Notes: generated from the sequence alone by a model not told the origin. Positions 1-9,164 are shown, numbered from the stretch's first letter. The stretch: 64,000 bases of DNA from Hoeflea_A sp965249925 (GCA_965249925.1 OZ252260.1:1612001-1676000); one strand, 5' to 3'. Translations and numbers: made by a program.

Positions 1-66
1 TGCCTTGCGTTTGTTTTAAAGGAAAGCCGCAACCGCCCCAAACGCACAGACGAGGCAACACACGCT
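1..66 (+). other. Leader upstream of fsa
   Basis: Short region before the first gene. It contains a purine-rich stretch (AAAGGAAAG, about 20-28) and a weak GAGG about 13 bases before the fsa ATG. No promoter hexamers are convincing, and the gene to the left lies outside the window. Confidence 0.4.
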
Positions 67-720
67 ATGAAATTCTTTGTCGATACGGCAGATGTGGACG
101 AAATCCGCGAACTGGACGCGATGGGACTGCTGGATGGCGTCACCACCAATCCGTCGCTCGTCATGAAGACAGGGCGCGATTTCTTCGATGTTACCCGCGA
201 GATCTGTTCGATCGTGTCGGGCCCGGTTTCAGCGGAAGTGACGGCAACCGATTTCGACGGGATGATGACCGAAGCAGCCGTCCTGACCGAAATCGCCGAC
301 AATATCTGCGTCAAACTGCCACTGATCATGGACGGGCTGAAGGCGTGCAAGGCACTGACCGAAGCCGGCCACAAGACCAATGTGACGCTGTGCTTTTCCG
401 CCAATCAGGCGCTGCTGGCGGCGAAGGCCGGTGCCACCTACATCTCGCCCTTCATCGGACGCATCGATGATATGGCGGTCGACGGCATGGAGCTGATCGC
501 CGAAATCCGTAAGATCTACGACAATTACGGCTTTACCACCGAAATCCTCGCGGCGTCGATTCGCAGCGTCAATCACGTCAAGGAGGCGGCGCTGATTGGC
601 GCCGATGTGGCAACTGTGCCGCCTGCGACACTGCGGGCCTTGGTGAAACACCCGCTGACCGACAAGGGGCTCGACGCATTTCTGTCCGACTGGGCCAAAA
701 CCGGCCAGAAGATCGGCTGA
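67..720 (+). CDS. fsa: Fructose-6-phosphate aldolase / small transaldolase
   Basis: Class I aldolase of the short transaldolase (TalC/Fsa) family. It would act on sugar phosphates in the cytoplasm, either cleaving fructose 6-phosphate or transferring a dihydroxyacetone unit. The 217 residues match the short subfamily. The N-terminus MKFFVDTADVDEIREL is typical, TTNPS is at 26-30, and the Schiff-base lysine is K83 in CVKLPL. The ATG at 67 is the only start that keeps the first beta strand whole. From the sequence alone, fructose-6-phosphate aldolase and transaldolase activity cannot be separated. The gene faces a convergent ATPase gene 18 bases downstream, with no clear terminator between them. 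Confidence 0.9.
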   Translation: MKFFVDTADVDEIRELDAMGLLDGVTTNPSLVMKTGRDFFDVTREICSIVSGPVSAEVTATDFDGMMTEAAVLTEIADNICVKLPLIMDGLKACKALTEAGHKTNVTLCFSANQALLAAKAGATYISPFIGRIDDMAVDGMELIAEIRKIYDNYGFTTEILAASIRSVNHVKEAALIGADVATVPPATLRALVKHPLTDKGLDAFLSDWAKTGQKIG

Positions 721-738
721 CCCGGCCAGTCTAACCCG

Positions 739-1869
739 TCACGCCTCGGGTATGTCCCCGGTCATGGTCATGCCCTCGATCCATGTCGCCCCGTCGCGGC
801 GGATGACGTTCCGCGCCCGGCAACCGCAGCGCGTTGCAATGGCGTCGGCCAGCGCTTGGCTGTGCGTGACCACCCAGATCTGACTCTCGGCCGAAGCCTT
901 GCCGATCATATCGGCGAGCGCCGGCAGCATGTCCGGATGCAGGCTGGCCTCCGGTTCGTTGAGCGCGGTGAAACGCGGCCGGCGGTAGGACATGAGCGCC
1001 GCTGCCAGCGCGAGAAAGCGGATCTGACCATCCGACAATTCGCGCGGCTGGAAGGTGCGTGCCGGGAATTCCGGGATTGTCAGACCGAAATTGGCATATT
1101 CCTCCGGGCGCGGCACCGACAACCGGGCCCCGGCGAAGGCATCGTGAACCGCCCGGTCGAGATCCACGGTATCCTGCCGTGTATGGGTCAGCGTCGCAAA
1201 GACGGCGGCAATATTGCCGCCATCCTCGTCAAGCAACGGTGCGGTGATCGGCAAACAGGGCTGACGCAAAGGCGAGCCAGCGTCGGAGCGAAATCCATGA
1301 TAGAAGCGCCACTGGCCGATCGTATGCCGTAACAGGCTGATTTCCGGGTAGCGACCGGCGTCACCGAGCATGAACAGGGCCGTTTCCGACGTCATGGCCT
1401 GCTCCGGGTACTCGACCATACGTCCATTTTCGTCGCGCACGGAAATGTGCCCGCCGTCGCGGCGCATCATCACATGCGGCCGCCGTCCGGTATCGACCCG
1501 CACCTCCTCGCGTTTGATCTGCGCTTCATGGGCAAAGCCGGCGGAAGGCTCCGCCGGCTTGAAGCCGGTTTCGATGTGATAGTGGTAGATGACACCGGAC
1601 CGCTCGTCGACGATCTCGGCATCGAGCGCTATGCGCGCCTTCTTGTGCTTTGGAAATCCACCGCTCCAGATCGCCGAATAGATGCCGCCTTCCTCGGCGA
1701 TTGCGTGCGAAAACCGGCCTTCGGCGGCCGCCTTGATCAACTGCAACGCTCTGTAAAGATTGGATTTTCCAGCACCATTGGCACCCACGAACAGGTTTAC
1801 TTGCCCGAGATCCATGCGGATCGACCGGAGCGACCGATAGTATTCGGCGGACATGCTGCGCAGATACAT
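739..1869 (-). CDS. RecF/SMC-like AAA ATPase (COG4637-type)
   Basis: Predicted cytoplasmic ATPase of 376 residues from the AAA_21 / ABC-like group related to RecF and OLD ATPases. Visible motifs are Walker A GANGAGKS (29-36), a signature-like LSDGQIR near 283, a Walker B region reading ALNEPEASLHP near 307, and a switch histidine in VVTHSQ near 334. N stands where D is usual in the Walker B region, as I recall for the COG4637 group. There is no nuclease domain and no partner gene next to it, so a defence role (as for OLD/Gabija ATPases) is not supported. Start is the ATG at 1869; an in-frame ATG at 1854 is the alternative. The substrate is unknown. Confidence 0.8.
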   Translation of the reverse strand: MYLRSMSAEYYRSLRSIRMDLGQVNLFVGANGAGKSNLYRALQLIKAAAEGRFSHAIAEEGGIYSAIWSGGFPKHKKARIALDAEIVDERSGVIYHYHIETGFKPAEPSAGFAHEAQIKREEVRVDTGRRPHVMMRRDGGHISVRDENGRMVEYPEQAMTSETALFMLGDAGRYPEISLLRHTIGQWRFYHGFRSDAGSPLRQPCLPITAPLLDEDGGNIAAVFATLTHTRQDTVDLDRAVHDAFAGARLSVPRPEEYANFGLTIPEFPARTFQPRELSDGQIRFLALAAALMSYRRPRFTALNEPEASLHPDMLPALADMIGKASAESQIWVVTHSQALADAIATRCGCRARNVIRRDGATWIEGMTMTGDIPEA

Positions 1870-1916
1870 GGGCTGACGCTATTGCGAGTCGACCCGCACC
1901 ACAAGCGAACCGCAGA

Positions 1917-2831
1917 CTATCCGGCCGCCGGTGACGCGAATACGGCGTCCGCATCCTGCGGCAGGTGGTGGATGCAATGGTCTTCCAGCGCTTTGGTGAC
2001 GTCCACCGGATCGCCTTCCAGTTCCTCCGGCTGAATCAAATTGCCGATGATGAACTCGAACGGTTTGCGTTTTTTATTCAGGACTTCGTGGAACACCGTC
2101 ATGTCGCGCAATTCGGTTGACCATTGCGACAGCCAATAAAACAGGCCGGAATTGCGAGCCGATGTGTGCACCGGCAGGACCGGCAGATTGTATTTACGGG
2201 CCAGCCCCACCGCGGACACTTTCCATGGCCGCTCATTCAACCGACCGTCTTCCCAATAGGCGATGCGCCCGGATGGGAAGAGCACCGTCGCCTTGCCCTC
2301 GCGCACCGCCCGCGTGGTCAATTGCAGTGTTTCGCGGGCCTTTAGCTTGCTTTTGTATTCCTCACGCCATTCCACCGGAATGATCAGATCGACGAATCGC
2401 GGATTGACGCGAATGGCGTCGCGGTTGGCGAAGATCATCATATCCGGACGAATGTTCTTCAAAAGGTCGAAAACCGCGACGCCGTCGGCGATACCCGTCG
2501 GGTGGTTGCTGACCATCATGAAGCCGCCGCTGCGCGGGATCCGATCCTCGTTGTGCACCTTGAGATCGAGATTGAGCAGCTGGCTCGCATACTCCATCGC
2601 CTCGTGGCCTGGCATGTTGGCGATGTCGTCGGCGAACTCTATGGCCTGGCGGTAGCGCAGCAGCACGTGCAGCATTGGGCGCGCCACCGGCCACAGAGGA
2701 TTGGTGACGATTTTTTGACTGCGTTCGCTGATGAGCTGGTCAACGATGTGTCCAGGCTGCCCGTACGAGATTAGGGAAATCCTGTCAGCGAGGGCGTCGA
2801 GGCTCATCAATTGAAAGCGCTTCTGGGCCAT
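1917..2831 (-). CDS. Lysophospholipid acyltransferase family protein (PlsC-like)
   Basis: A 304-residue protein with the acyltransferase block SNHPTGIADG near residue 108, which carries the catalytic histidine and aspartate. The substrate-binding FPSGRIAYWEDG is near 198. This arrangement is found in hemolysin-like/OlsA-like acyltransferases that transfer an acyl chain from acyl-ACP or acyl-CoA to a lyso-lipid or ornithine-lipid precursor at the inner membrane. There is no clear transmembrane helix, so it is probably peripheral. The substrate cannot be told from sequence. It is divergent from xerC across a 250-bp intergenic region. Confidence 0.8.
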   Translation of the reverse strand: MAQKRFQLMSLDALADRISLISYGQPGHIVDQLISERSQKIVTNPLWPVARPMLHVLLRYRQAIEFADDIANMPGHEAMEYASQLLNLDLKVHNEDRIPRSGGFMMVSNHPTGIADGVAVFDLLKNIRPDMMIFANRDAIRVNPRFVDLIIPVEWREEYKSKLKARETLQLTTRAVREGKATVLFPSGRIAYWEDGRLNERPWKVSAVGLARKYNLPVLPVHTSARNSGLFYWLSQWSTELRDMTVFHEVLNKKRKPFEFIIGNLIQPEELEGDPVDVTKALEDHCIHHLPQDADAVFASPAAG

Positions 2832-3081
2832 TTAGAATCCCCGCATCGTGTAACGATCCTATCGCAGTGAATTATGAATTCACAATGACACGACGCCGCG
2901 GCCGGCGTATTCGCTATCAATTAACATTAACGTAACCGCCCGATGTCAACCTGTCACACTATACAGCTGTACTTCCTCTATCGTGTTCACCGGTTGTCCG
3001 CAACCGGCGTTTCCTGTGCGAATCCAGCAAAATCAAATGTTTCTTCGGTAAAATTGCTGTGGATTTTCGGATGACAATCGG
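2832..3081. promoter_or_regulatory. Divergent promoter region, acyltransferase / xerC
   Basis: AT-rich 250-bp spacer that must hold both promoters. It contains a perfect inverted repeat with arms CCGGTTG (2990-2996) and CAACCGG (3001-3007) around TCCG, about 75 bases before xerC. No confident -35/-10 pairs were assigned. Confidence 0.4.
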
Positions 3082-4023
3082 ATGACGGAAGACAGGTTTC
3101 TGATCACGGCAAGTCCGGATGTACAGCGCCAAATCGGCGCCTGGCAAGCGACTCTCCAGCACGAACGGCGCCTGTCCGACAAGACACTCGACGCCTACCA
3201 GCGCGACCTGAGACAGTTTCTGCACTTTCTCACCGGTCATCTCGGTGGCCCACCGGAATTGGCGGAAATTGGGCAGCTGAGGCCGGCCGACATGCGTGCC
3301 TTCCTGGCTTCGCGACGGCGCGACGGCGTCGGCGCACGGACGCTCGGCCGTAGCCTGGCCGGCATTCGGTCCTTTATCCGCTTTCTCGAAAAACGCGGGC
3401 TTGCCAACGCCGCGGGCATCAATGCCATGCGCGCGCCAAGGCAACCCAAATCCCTGCCCAAGCCGCTGAGCGACCATCAGGCCATCGCGGTCACCCGATC
3501 AGACGAACAGTTGGCGGTTGAACCCTGGGTCGCGGCCCGCAACGCCGCCGTCATGACCCTGCTTTACGGATGCGGGCTGCGTATTTCCGAGGCGTTGGCG
3601 CTGACGCCGTCCGATGTACCGAACGATGCCGTTTCGCTGCGCGTGACGGGCAAGGGCAACAAGACACGGCTTGTTCCGCTGTTGCCCGCCGCTCTCGACG
3701 CGGTACGCCAATACAGAACTCTGTGTCCATGGCATCTGGATACCGATGCGCCATTGTTTCGCGGCGTTCGCGGCGGCCCCTTGCAACCGGCGATCATCCA
3801 GCGCGAGATGCGGAAACTGAGAAGCGCGCTCGGCTTGCCGGACAGCGCAACCCCCCATGCGCTGCGTCATTCCTTTGCCACCCATCTGTTGGCCGCCGGC
3901 GGCGATTTGCGCGCGATCCAGGAGTTGCTCGGCCACGCCAGCCTGTCGACGACCCAGGTCTACACAGGCGTCGACACAAGGCGTCTGCTCGATGCCTACC
4001 AGAAGGCGCATCCACGCGCGTAA
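3082..4023 (+). CDS. xerC: Site-specific tyrosine recombinase XerC
   Basis: Chromosome-dimer resolution recombinase, 313 residues. The N-terminal SAM-like core-binding domain spans about 20-110 and the catalytic domain about 135-310. The catalytic set is complete: R167 in GCGLRISEA, K191 in GKGNKTR, H259 and R262 in HALRH, H285 in LLGHAS and the nucleophile Y294 in QVYTGV. Length and motifs are those of housekeeping XerC rather than a phage integrase, and the neighbours are core genes, so I read it as XerC. The ATG at 3082 is the start; a nearby ATG at 3071 is out of frame. Confidence 0.92.
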   Translation: MTEDRFLITASPDVQRQIGAWQATLQHERRLSDKTLDAYQRDLRQFLHFLTGHLGGPPELAEIGQLRPADMRAFLASRRRDGVGARTLGRSLAGIRSFIRFLEKRGLANAAGINAMRAPRQPKSLPKPLSDHQAIAVTRSDEQLAVEPWVAARNAAVMTLLYGCGLRISEALALTPSDVPNDAVSLRVTGKGNKTRLVPLLPAALDAVRQYRTLCPWHLDTDAPLFRGVRGGPLQPAIIQREMRKLRSALGLPDSATPHALRHSFATHLLAAGGDLRAIQELLGHASLSTTQVYTGVDTRRLLDAYQKAHPRA

Positions 4024-4464
4024 ACCGGCCCGCACAATGATTTCGTGCACGGCCGTCCATCAGTGGCTGTGTCTTTGGGACGTATCCGACGGTGTCCCAC
4101 TGGCCGATCTGCGGATCGAAAGCGCCGCAGGCCTCATGTAGAACGGCCATCCCAGCATTTGCTTTATCCAGCCAGTCAACAATGGTACTAATCCTCTAAA
4201 TACAGATCCATAGTTTCAAGATTTTGTGTCAATGCCGAGAATAGGGCGATACACGCCGAAATCGCCGGCCACGCGTGCCGCGTCAGTGTGGCCATTGTGA
4301 TGCGTCCTTGGCTCGGGGCGCCAACCGTCAATGACTAAGAGATCACGAAGCTCGGCACATCTCTCCGGGTCGATTTCTTACGGATCAGCAAGGAGGCCTG
4401 TGGCGATGGTATCGCCTGCCGCCTGGTCCAACAACAAGACGATCGGCACCGCTGCGAGGTATCT
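4024..4464. other. 441-bp region without a supported gene
   Basis: Lies between xerC and the accessory gene pair. The middle (about 4170-4230) is more AT-rich than the surroundings and may hold the promoter of the pair. The frame of the next gene is open back to a stop at 4336-4338 but has no ATG before 4465, and the reading shows no SWIM zinc-binding pattern. No inverted repeat suggesting an attachment site was found. Confidence 0.5.
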
Positions 4465-6003
4465 ATGAGTCGGGAAGAAAGCAAGCGTGTGGAGACTTTG
4501 CGGGCTATTGCACGCGAAACTTTAGAGACGCTTGTGCTTGAACGCGCCGAGATAGACGAGAAATTTGCAGTCTGGCTCGACACCAGACTTATCGCCTCTT
4601 TGCCGCAGAGGCCGGGAACACCGCTCGATCCGGTGCAGTTTCGACACCATGCCGACGTGCTTTTATCCGCAGTGGATTCCGGGACCAGCCGGCGACATTG
4701 GGATGAATGGGGCACCGATGTCGACGAAGCCGAGCTCGAAGAGTTGGTCGGCACGGCGGCTCCTTTTCTGGCCGCAGGGCAAGGTGCCGACGCGTTGGTG
4801 ATCCTGAAGTCAGTTGCCGAGGCGCTGGTCGACTATTGGCCGAAATGCGCCCAATGGGATGAAACCTTGCACGAGTTCTTTCCCCAACTCGATAGCATGA
4901 TCGCCCAAGCTGTGCTGATGAACGGGGTTTCACAAGAGACACGCGACGATCTCAGCGACGATTTGAGCAACTGGCAGGACGAAGTCGCCGAGTACGGTTC
5001 CGATGACACCTTTTCCACTGCCATTGCTGCATGCCTGCAGGGCTGGGACGAACCGGGGCTCGAGGAGGCACTAGCTGGGCAGGTGCAAGGTTGGCCACTT
5101 GGGGGCAGAGGCGATCTCATGGAAGATGCTCTCATGCAAGCCCGGCTTGCGGCCTTTGATAGCATGGGGCGAACGCCAGCTTATCTCAATCTGTCCCTTG
5201 CCGGCGGGTTCTATTGTGAGCATGCAGTCAAGCTGACGCAGACAGGACGCGTTGATGAGGCGGTTGCGTTCGCTCACGCGCGCTTGACCGCGCCCCAAGA
5301 AATCTTGCGACTTGCAGAAGCGCTCGAGACGGCGGATCGGTTGGAAGCATCGCTCGACCTCGCAGCCTGGGGACTGTCGCTGCCCGCGCGCGGAGAAGAC
5401 GAAGACAATGTCGATTGGCGCTTCGAGGCCGACAGGATATCGCTCGCCCGCTGGCTTCGCGAGGCTGCGCTGGAGGCTGGTAGGCGGGACATAATGCTCT
5501 CCGCGGCGCGGGTGGCCTTCGAGGAAAGCCTTGCGCGGGAAGATTTTCGCCTGGCCGAAAAGTTGGCGGGACCTGTGGAATGGCCGCAATTACGTGAAAC
5601 GCTGCTCGCAGCACTTTTAGCGGCGCCCCATGCTCACGAACGGATCGAAATCCTGCTTGACGAGGATATGATCGACGCGGCCGTCGCCTGCGTCGATCTC
5701 CATGAAAGGTGTTTCCTTAGCCCCAGGGACAGGACTCTGTTGCGCCTTGCCGAGGAGGCTTTTGCCGATCATCCCGATTGGACGATTGCGCTCGCTTTCC
5801 GCGTGGCGGATCCCATCATGGACGAAGGGCGATCCACCGACTACGAGACCGCCGCCGAGTGGCTGGGCATTGCGGCCCGTGCCCACGCGGCCGGTGGACG
5901 CTCCGAGGAATGGGATCGGCATTTGGAGGAACGCATCGAAACGCATCGCCGCAAATATACGTTGCGCCCGCTGCTTGAGGCGTTACGACATGCGGCCGGT
6001 TGA
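4465..6003 (+). CDS. Protein resembling the C-terminal region of SWIM zinc-finger proteins
   Basis: A 512-residue acidic, helix-rich soluble protein. Its body resembles what I remember of the long helical C-terminal part of SWIM zinc-finger family proteins: the stretch ALVDYWP..., then DDLSNWQDEVAEYG near 169-182, a GWDEP turn near 195, and a final block ending YTLRPLLEALR. The CxC...CxH SWIM domain that normally comes first is absent, and no such pattern was found in the 441 bases upstream. The next gene starts 12 bases after the stop, so the two form one unit. The function is unknown for the family. The truncation may be real, or this may be a SWIM-less branch. Start is the first ATG of the open frame; ribosome-binding support is weak. 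Confidence 0.6.
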   Translation: MSREESKRVETLRAIARETLETLVLERAEIDEKFAVWLDTRLIASLPQRPGTPLDPVQFRHHADVLLSAVDSGTSRRHWDEWGTDVDEAELEELVGTAAPFLAAGQGADALVILKSVAEALVDYWPKCAQWDETLHEFFPQLDSMIAQAVLMNGVSQETRDDLSDDLSNWQDEVAEYGSDDTFSTAIAACLQGWDEPGLEEALAGQVQGWPLGGRGDLMEDALMQARLAAFDSMGRTPAYLNLSLAGGFYCEHAVKLTQTGRVDEAVAFAHARLTAPQEILRLAEALETADRLEASLDLAAWGLSLPARGEDEDNVDWRFEADRISLARWLREAALEAGRRDIMLSAARVAFEESLAREDFRLAEKLAGPVEWPQLRETLLAALLAAPHAHERIEILLDEDMIDAAVACVDLHERCFLSPRDRTLLRLAEEAFADHPDWTIALAFRVADPIMDEGRSTDYETAAEWLGIAARAHAAGGRSEEWDRHLEERIETHRRKYTLRPLLEALRHAAG

Positions 6004-6015
6004 CGGGGCTATCCC

Positions 6016-7128
6016 ATGAGTGAGTACCAATATTACGCGTTTCAGGCCGTTGACCGGCCGCTGACGGAGGCCGAGCAGGAAATGCTCCGCGAACTCTCCA
6101 CACGGGCGCGGATTACGGCGACGAGTTTCACCAATCACTACGAATGGGGCGACTTCAAGGGCGACCCCAGGCGTCTGATGGAAGGCTTCTTTGACCTGCA
6201 TGTCTATCTCACCAACTGGGGTACGCGGCGACTAATGATTCGAGTGCCGAAGCGTCTTGTCAACAGCTATGAGTTGGGTGCGTTCCAGGATGAAGTCGAC
6301 TGGCTGACGCTTTGGAACAAGGACGAGCATACAGTCATCGACATATGCTGGGAGGTCGAGCCGGACTATGATACGTGGGACGATGGCTCCGGATGGCTCG
6401 CCGCGCTCGCGCCCCTGCGCGGCGACGTCGGCTCCGGCGATCTGCGGCTCTTCTATCTCCTGTGGCTGACCGCCGTGGGAGAGGGGTTGTTAGGGGATGA
6501 AACTCCGGAACCTATGTCTGGCATCGGCCCGCTGACCGGCGCCCTCAAAGCAGCCGTAGAGTTTTTCGACATCGACCGAGACTTGGTGGAAGCGGCGTCC
6601 GACCTTCCCTACGGAAATGTGTTGGCTCCAGACGCGTCGCGCGCTTTCATCACTCGGCTCACCGAGAGCGAGAAGGCCGATCTTCTCATCCGTTTGATGG
6701 AGGGCGATGCCCATATCGGCTTGGAACTGCGCCAGCGTGCACGCGCGCAGAACCTGGAAGGCGAGCGCGCCAGCCGCACGGTCGGCGAACTAAAGGAGAG
6801 GGCGCGGGAAACACGCAACGCCCGCAAGCGCGTCGAAGCCGAGCGGCGGCGGGTCGAGGAACGCCGCAAAGCCGAAGATGCCGAAAAAGCTCGTCGCGCC
6901 CGTCTTGATGCCGTGAGGCGCCGGGGTGACAGCGTATGGGCGGAGATCGAGACTGAGATCCAGCGCCGCAACGCCTATGGCTACGACCGCGCCGCACGCC
7001 TGCTCGCCGATCTCAAACAGCTTGCAATTGAACATTGCACTACCGCCGGTTTCTCCCGCCGCCTCGCTGCCATCCGAGAGCGTCATGGACGCAAGGGCCA
7101 ATTCATCAAGCGGCTGCAGGGGCTTTGA
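6016..7128 (+). CDS. Conserved hypothetical protein, partner of the SWIM-like protein
   Basis: A 370-residue soluble protein. The N-terminal half begins MSEYQYYAFQAVDRPLTEAE and contains a TNWGTRRLMIRVP strand region near 68-80 and a Trp/Asp-rich segment. The part from about 238 to 300 is a charged Arg/Glu/Lys coiled coil, followed by a small helical C-terminal domain. From memory, proteins opening with this EYQYY...DRPLT signature occur directly after SWIM zinc-finger genes in diverse bacteria, so the pair is probably a conserved two-gene unit of unknown role. No catalytic motif was recognised. Translation is probably coupled to the upstream gene (12-bp gap). Confidence 0.65.
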   Translation: MSEYQYYAFQAVDRPLTEAEQEMLRELSTRARITATSFTNHYEWGDFKGDPRRLMEGFFDLHVYLTNWGTRRLMIRVPKRLVNSYELGAFQDEVDWLTLWNKDEHTVIDICWEVEPDYDTWDDGSGWLAALAPLRGDVGSGDLRLFYLLWLTAVGEGLLGDETPEPMSGIGPLTGALKAAVEFFDIDRDLVEAASDLPYGNVLAPDASRAFITRLTESEKADLLIRLMEGDAHIGLELRQRARAQNLEGERASRTVGELKERARETRNARKRVEAERRRVEERRKAEDAEKARRARLDAVRRRGDSVWAEIETEIQRRNAYGYDRAARLLADLKQLAIEHCTTAGFSRRLAAIRERHGRKGQFIKRLQGL

Positions 7129-7174
7129 TGCGTGCGGAGTACGACGGCGTGCGCACCTAAGGGTAGCGCAAGTG

Positions 7175-7193
7175 AGCGCGCATAGCGCGCGCT
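7175..7193 (+). terminator. Hairpin after the SWIM-like gene pair
   Basis: GC-rich stem GCGCGC (7176-7181) with GCGCGC (7185-7190), loop ATA, 47 bases after the stop at 7128. The following bases (CTAAAACTG) lack a T-tract, so it could act as a transcription-stopping or RNA-protecting hairpin rather than a textbook terminator. Confidence 0.35.
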
Positions 7194-7289
7194 AAAACTG
7201 CACTTATGCCGCAATTCGATCGTTACATTTAACCAACGGCAATTGTTTTCCAGATATCCTACCGGCTGTTGTTTTTGAAGTTCAGGATC

Positions 7290-8372
7290 ATGCTGCACCA
7301 ACAGTTTCAACACCGTCCGATACGACCGAGCCGCGCCGATTGGGCCGTCGGTACCATAGCTTTGCTGCATGTGCTGATAGCGCTGATATTCCTCGTTATC
7401 CTGTCGATTGCCGTCGATCGCGCCGAGGCGCGCGAGGCGGCCTGCCCGGGCGACAATCTGCTCGACAGACTGGCGGTGGAGGCTCCGGACGCGCTGTCAG
7501 ATCTGCGCGCGGCGGCGGATCGCATCCCCAACGGAACCGGTCTGCTGTGGCGGGTTGAGGCGGATGGCGTGCCGCCGTCCTGGCTGTTCGGCACCATGCA
7601 TGTCTCGGATCCGCGGGTTGTGGAGATGAGTCCAGCCGCCAGATCCGCTTTCGAAGCCTCCGAAACGGTGGTGCTCGAGCTGCAGAATATGGAGAATGCC
7701 AGCCAGATGCAGGCGGCCATACTGGCCAATCCGGCTCTGACGATGCTGGCCGACGGCGCCACGCTGCAGTCCCTGCTGTCGGGCGATCAGTTGCAGCAGG
7801 TCGAGGCAGCTCTCGATCAGCGCGGCATTCCGCTGGCGCTGGTGTCGCGCATGCAGCCCTGGATGGTTTTCACGATGATGATCGTCCCGGAATGCGAGAT
7901 GGAGCGTCGCTCGCGCGGCCTGCAGGCCCTCGACATGCAGCTCGCACAGCAAGCGGCCTCCGGAGGGAAGCAGCTGGAAGGCCTGGAAACGATCACCGAG
8001 CAATTGTCGGTCTTTGTCGACATGCCGCTGGATCTGCAGGTGGAAATCCTGACGCAGGTTGCCGGCGCCGGACCATACTTCGACGATTTCATGACCACCA
8101 TGACCGATCTCTATCTGGCCGGTGAGATCGGCATGATCCGTCCGATGATGGAACTCAGCCTCGCCGACATCAGTGAAGAAGACCGCAACGCATACGCCGA
8201 ATTCGATCGGCGTCTGGTCGAAACGCGCAACCATGTGATGGTGGATCGGGTGCAGCCGGTGCTGGAACAGGGCAACGCCTTTGTCGCCGTCGGGGCTCTG
8301 CACTTGCCGGGTGAGGAGGGTCTGGTGGACCTGTTGCGCGACCGCGGTTACCGCGTCACGGCCGTGCCATAG
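7290..8372 (+). CDS. TraB/GumN family protein, membrane-anchored
   Basis: A 360-residue protein of the TraB/GumN (PF01963) family, which is related to Tiki-type metalloproteases. A hydrophobic helix at about 20-42 (ALLHVLIALIFLVILSI) anchors or exports it, leaving the domain in the periplasm. The family hallmarks are SWLFGTMHVSD near 97 and GALHLPGEEGL near 339, whose Glu/His residues form the proposed metal site. I chose the ATG at 7290, which follows CAGGA, over an in-frame TTG at 7269. Biological substrates of bacterial members are unknown. The stop is 18 bases before the next gene, so they may be cotranscribed. Confidence 0.8.
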   Translation: MLHQQFQHRPIRPSRADWAVGTIALLHVLIALIFLVILSIAVDRAEAREAACPGDNLLDRLAVEAPDALSDLRAAADRIPNGTGLLWRVEADGVPPSWLFGTMHVSDPRVVEMSPAARSAFEASETVVLELQNMENASQMQAAILANPALTMLADGATLQSLLSGDQLQQVEAALDQRGIPLALVSRMQPWMVFTMMIVPECEMERRSRGLQALDMQLAQQAASGGKQLEGLETITEQLSVFVDMPLDLQVEILTQVAGAGPYFDDFMTTMTDLYLAGEIGMIRPMMELSLADISEEDRNAYAEFDRRLVETRNHVMVDRVQPVLEQGNAFVAVGALHLPGEEGLVDLLRDRGYRVTAVP

Positions 8373-8390
8373 GTCATCCGATCGGCCAGG

Positions 8391-9155
8391 ATGACCCAAT
8401 TTATTCCCGTAGACGCCCCGCCCGAAGCGCTCAGAACGGCCTATCTCGACGGTCTCGGCGACCACCAGGAGCACTTTCTGGAAGAAAAGGTCGCCAGGGG
8501 CCGGACATGGTGCATGGAAGGCGGCGCCTACGTCGTTTTGCACGGATCGGACATTGTCGAGTTTCATGTCGATTCCTCGCTGTGGAACCGGACTCAAACG
8601 ATTTTCGACGCGGCACGGCAGACGACGGGAGCCACCGCCGCCCTGTGCAAATCCTTTGACAAGCCGCTTCTGTTTGCCGCATTGGCTGCCCCGGCGCGGG
8701 TAACGGCAACAGGGGTGCTGTTCCGGTCCCGCTGGGGACAACCGCACCTGCCCTGCCCGGGAACCGTGTTTCGGCCGGCACAGACGGATGACCGGGCGGC
8801 AATCGCCGCGATTTCCACCGATTTCTTTGATGACAGCCACGAGATCGCGGATCTACTGGCCGCCGGATGCCTCCACGTCCTTGAGCTCGACGGCGTCGTC
8901 ATCGGCTGTGGCACCCGGATACGGGTCGTGCCGGATCGCGACGCCGTCGATCTGGGCATGATGGTCGCCGAAAGCAGGCGTGGAAACGGCTATGGCGCGC
9001 ACATCATCGCGCGAATGCGCGACGATGCGCTGGCGCACGGACAGACGCCGATATGCGGCTGTGCTGCCCGCAACATCGCCTCCTGGCGCGCCCTGTTGAA
9101 GGCCGGCTTCGTCGACGACCACCGCCTGCTGCGGATCGAATTCCTAGCGGAATGA
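8391..9155 (+). CDS. GNAT family N-acetyltransferase
   Basis: A 254-residue protein with a GNAT fold in its C-terminal half. The acetyl-CoA pyrophosphate-binding loop is ESRRGNGYGAH near 190, followed by a helix and the strand CAARNIASWRALLKAGF typical of the domain end. The N-terminal 120 residues (HQEHFLEEKVARGR..., then a beta-rich part) have no recognised function. The acceptor substrate is unknown. It overlaps nothing and ends 10 bases from the convergent lpdA. Confidence 0.75.
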   Translation: MTQFIPVDAPPEALRTAYLDGLGDHQEHFLEEKVARGRTWCMEGGAYVVLHGSDIVEFHVDSSLWNRTQTIFDAARQTTGATAALCKSFDKPLLFAALAAPARVTATGVLFRSRWGQPHLPCPGTVFRPAQTDDRAAIAAISTDFFDDSHEIADLLAAGCLHVLELDGVVIGCGTRIRVVPDRDAVDLGMMVAESRRGNGYGAHIIARMRDDALAHGQTPICGCAARNIASWRALLKAGFVDDHRLLRIEFLAE

Positions 9156-9164
9156 ACCGCCGGC

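Noticed and set aside
739..1869. Defence-system ATPase (Gabija/OLD type)
   Set aside because: No TOPRIM, helicase or nuclease partner; the motif pattern fits the stand-alone COG4637 ATPase group.
2915..2945. Second LiuR-like site upstream of xerC
   Set aside because: TTACG half-site with AT-rich partner; the second half has at least two mismatches.
7497..8840. Minus-strand open frame (447 codons) opposite TraB/GumN and the acetyltransferase
   Set aside because: Spans two genes on the other strand and has no family signature.
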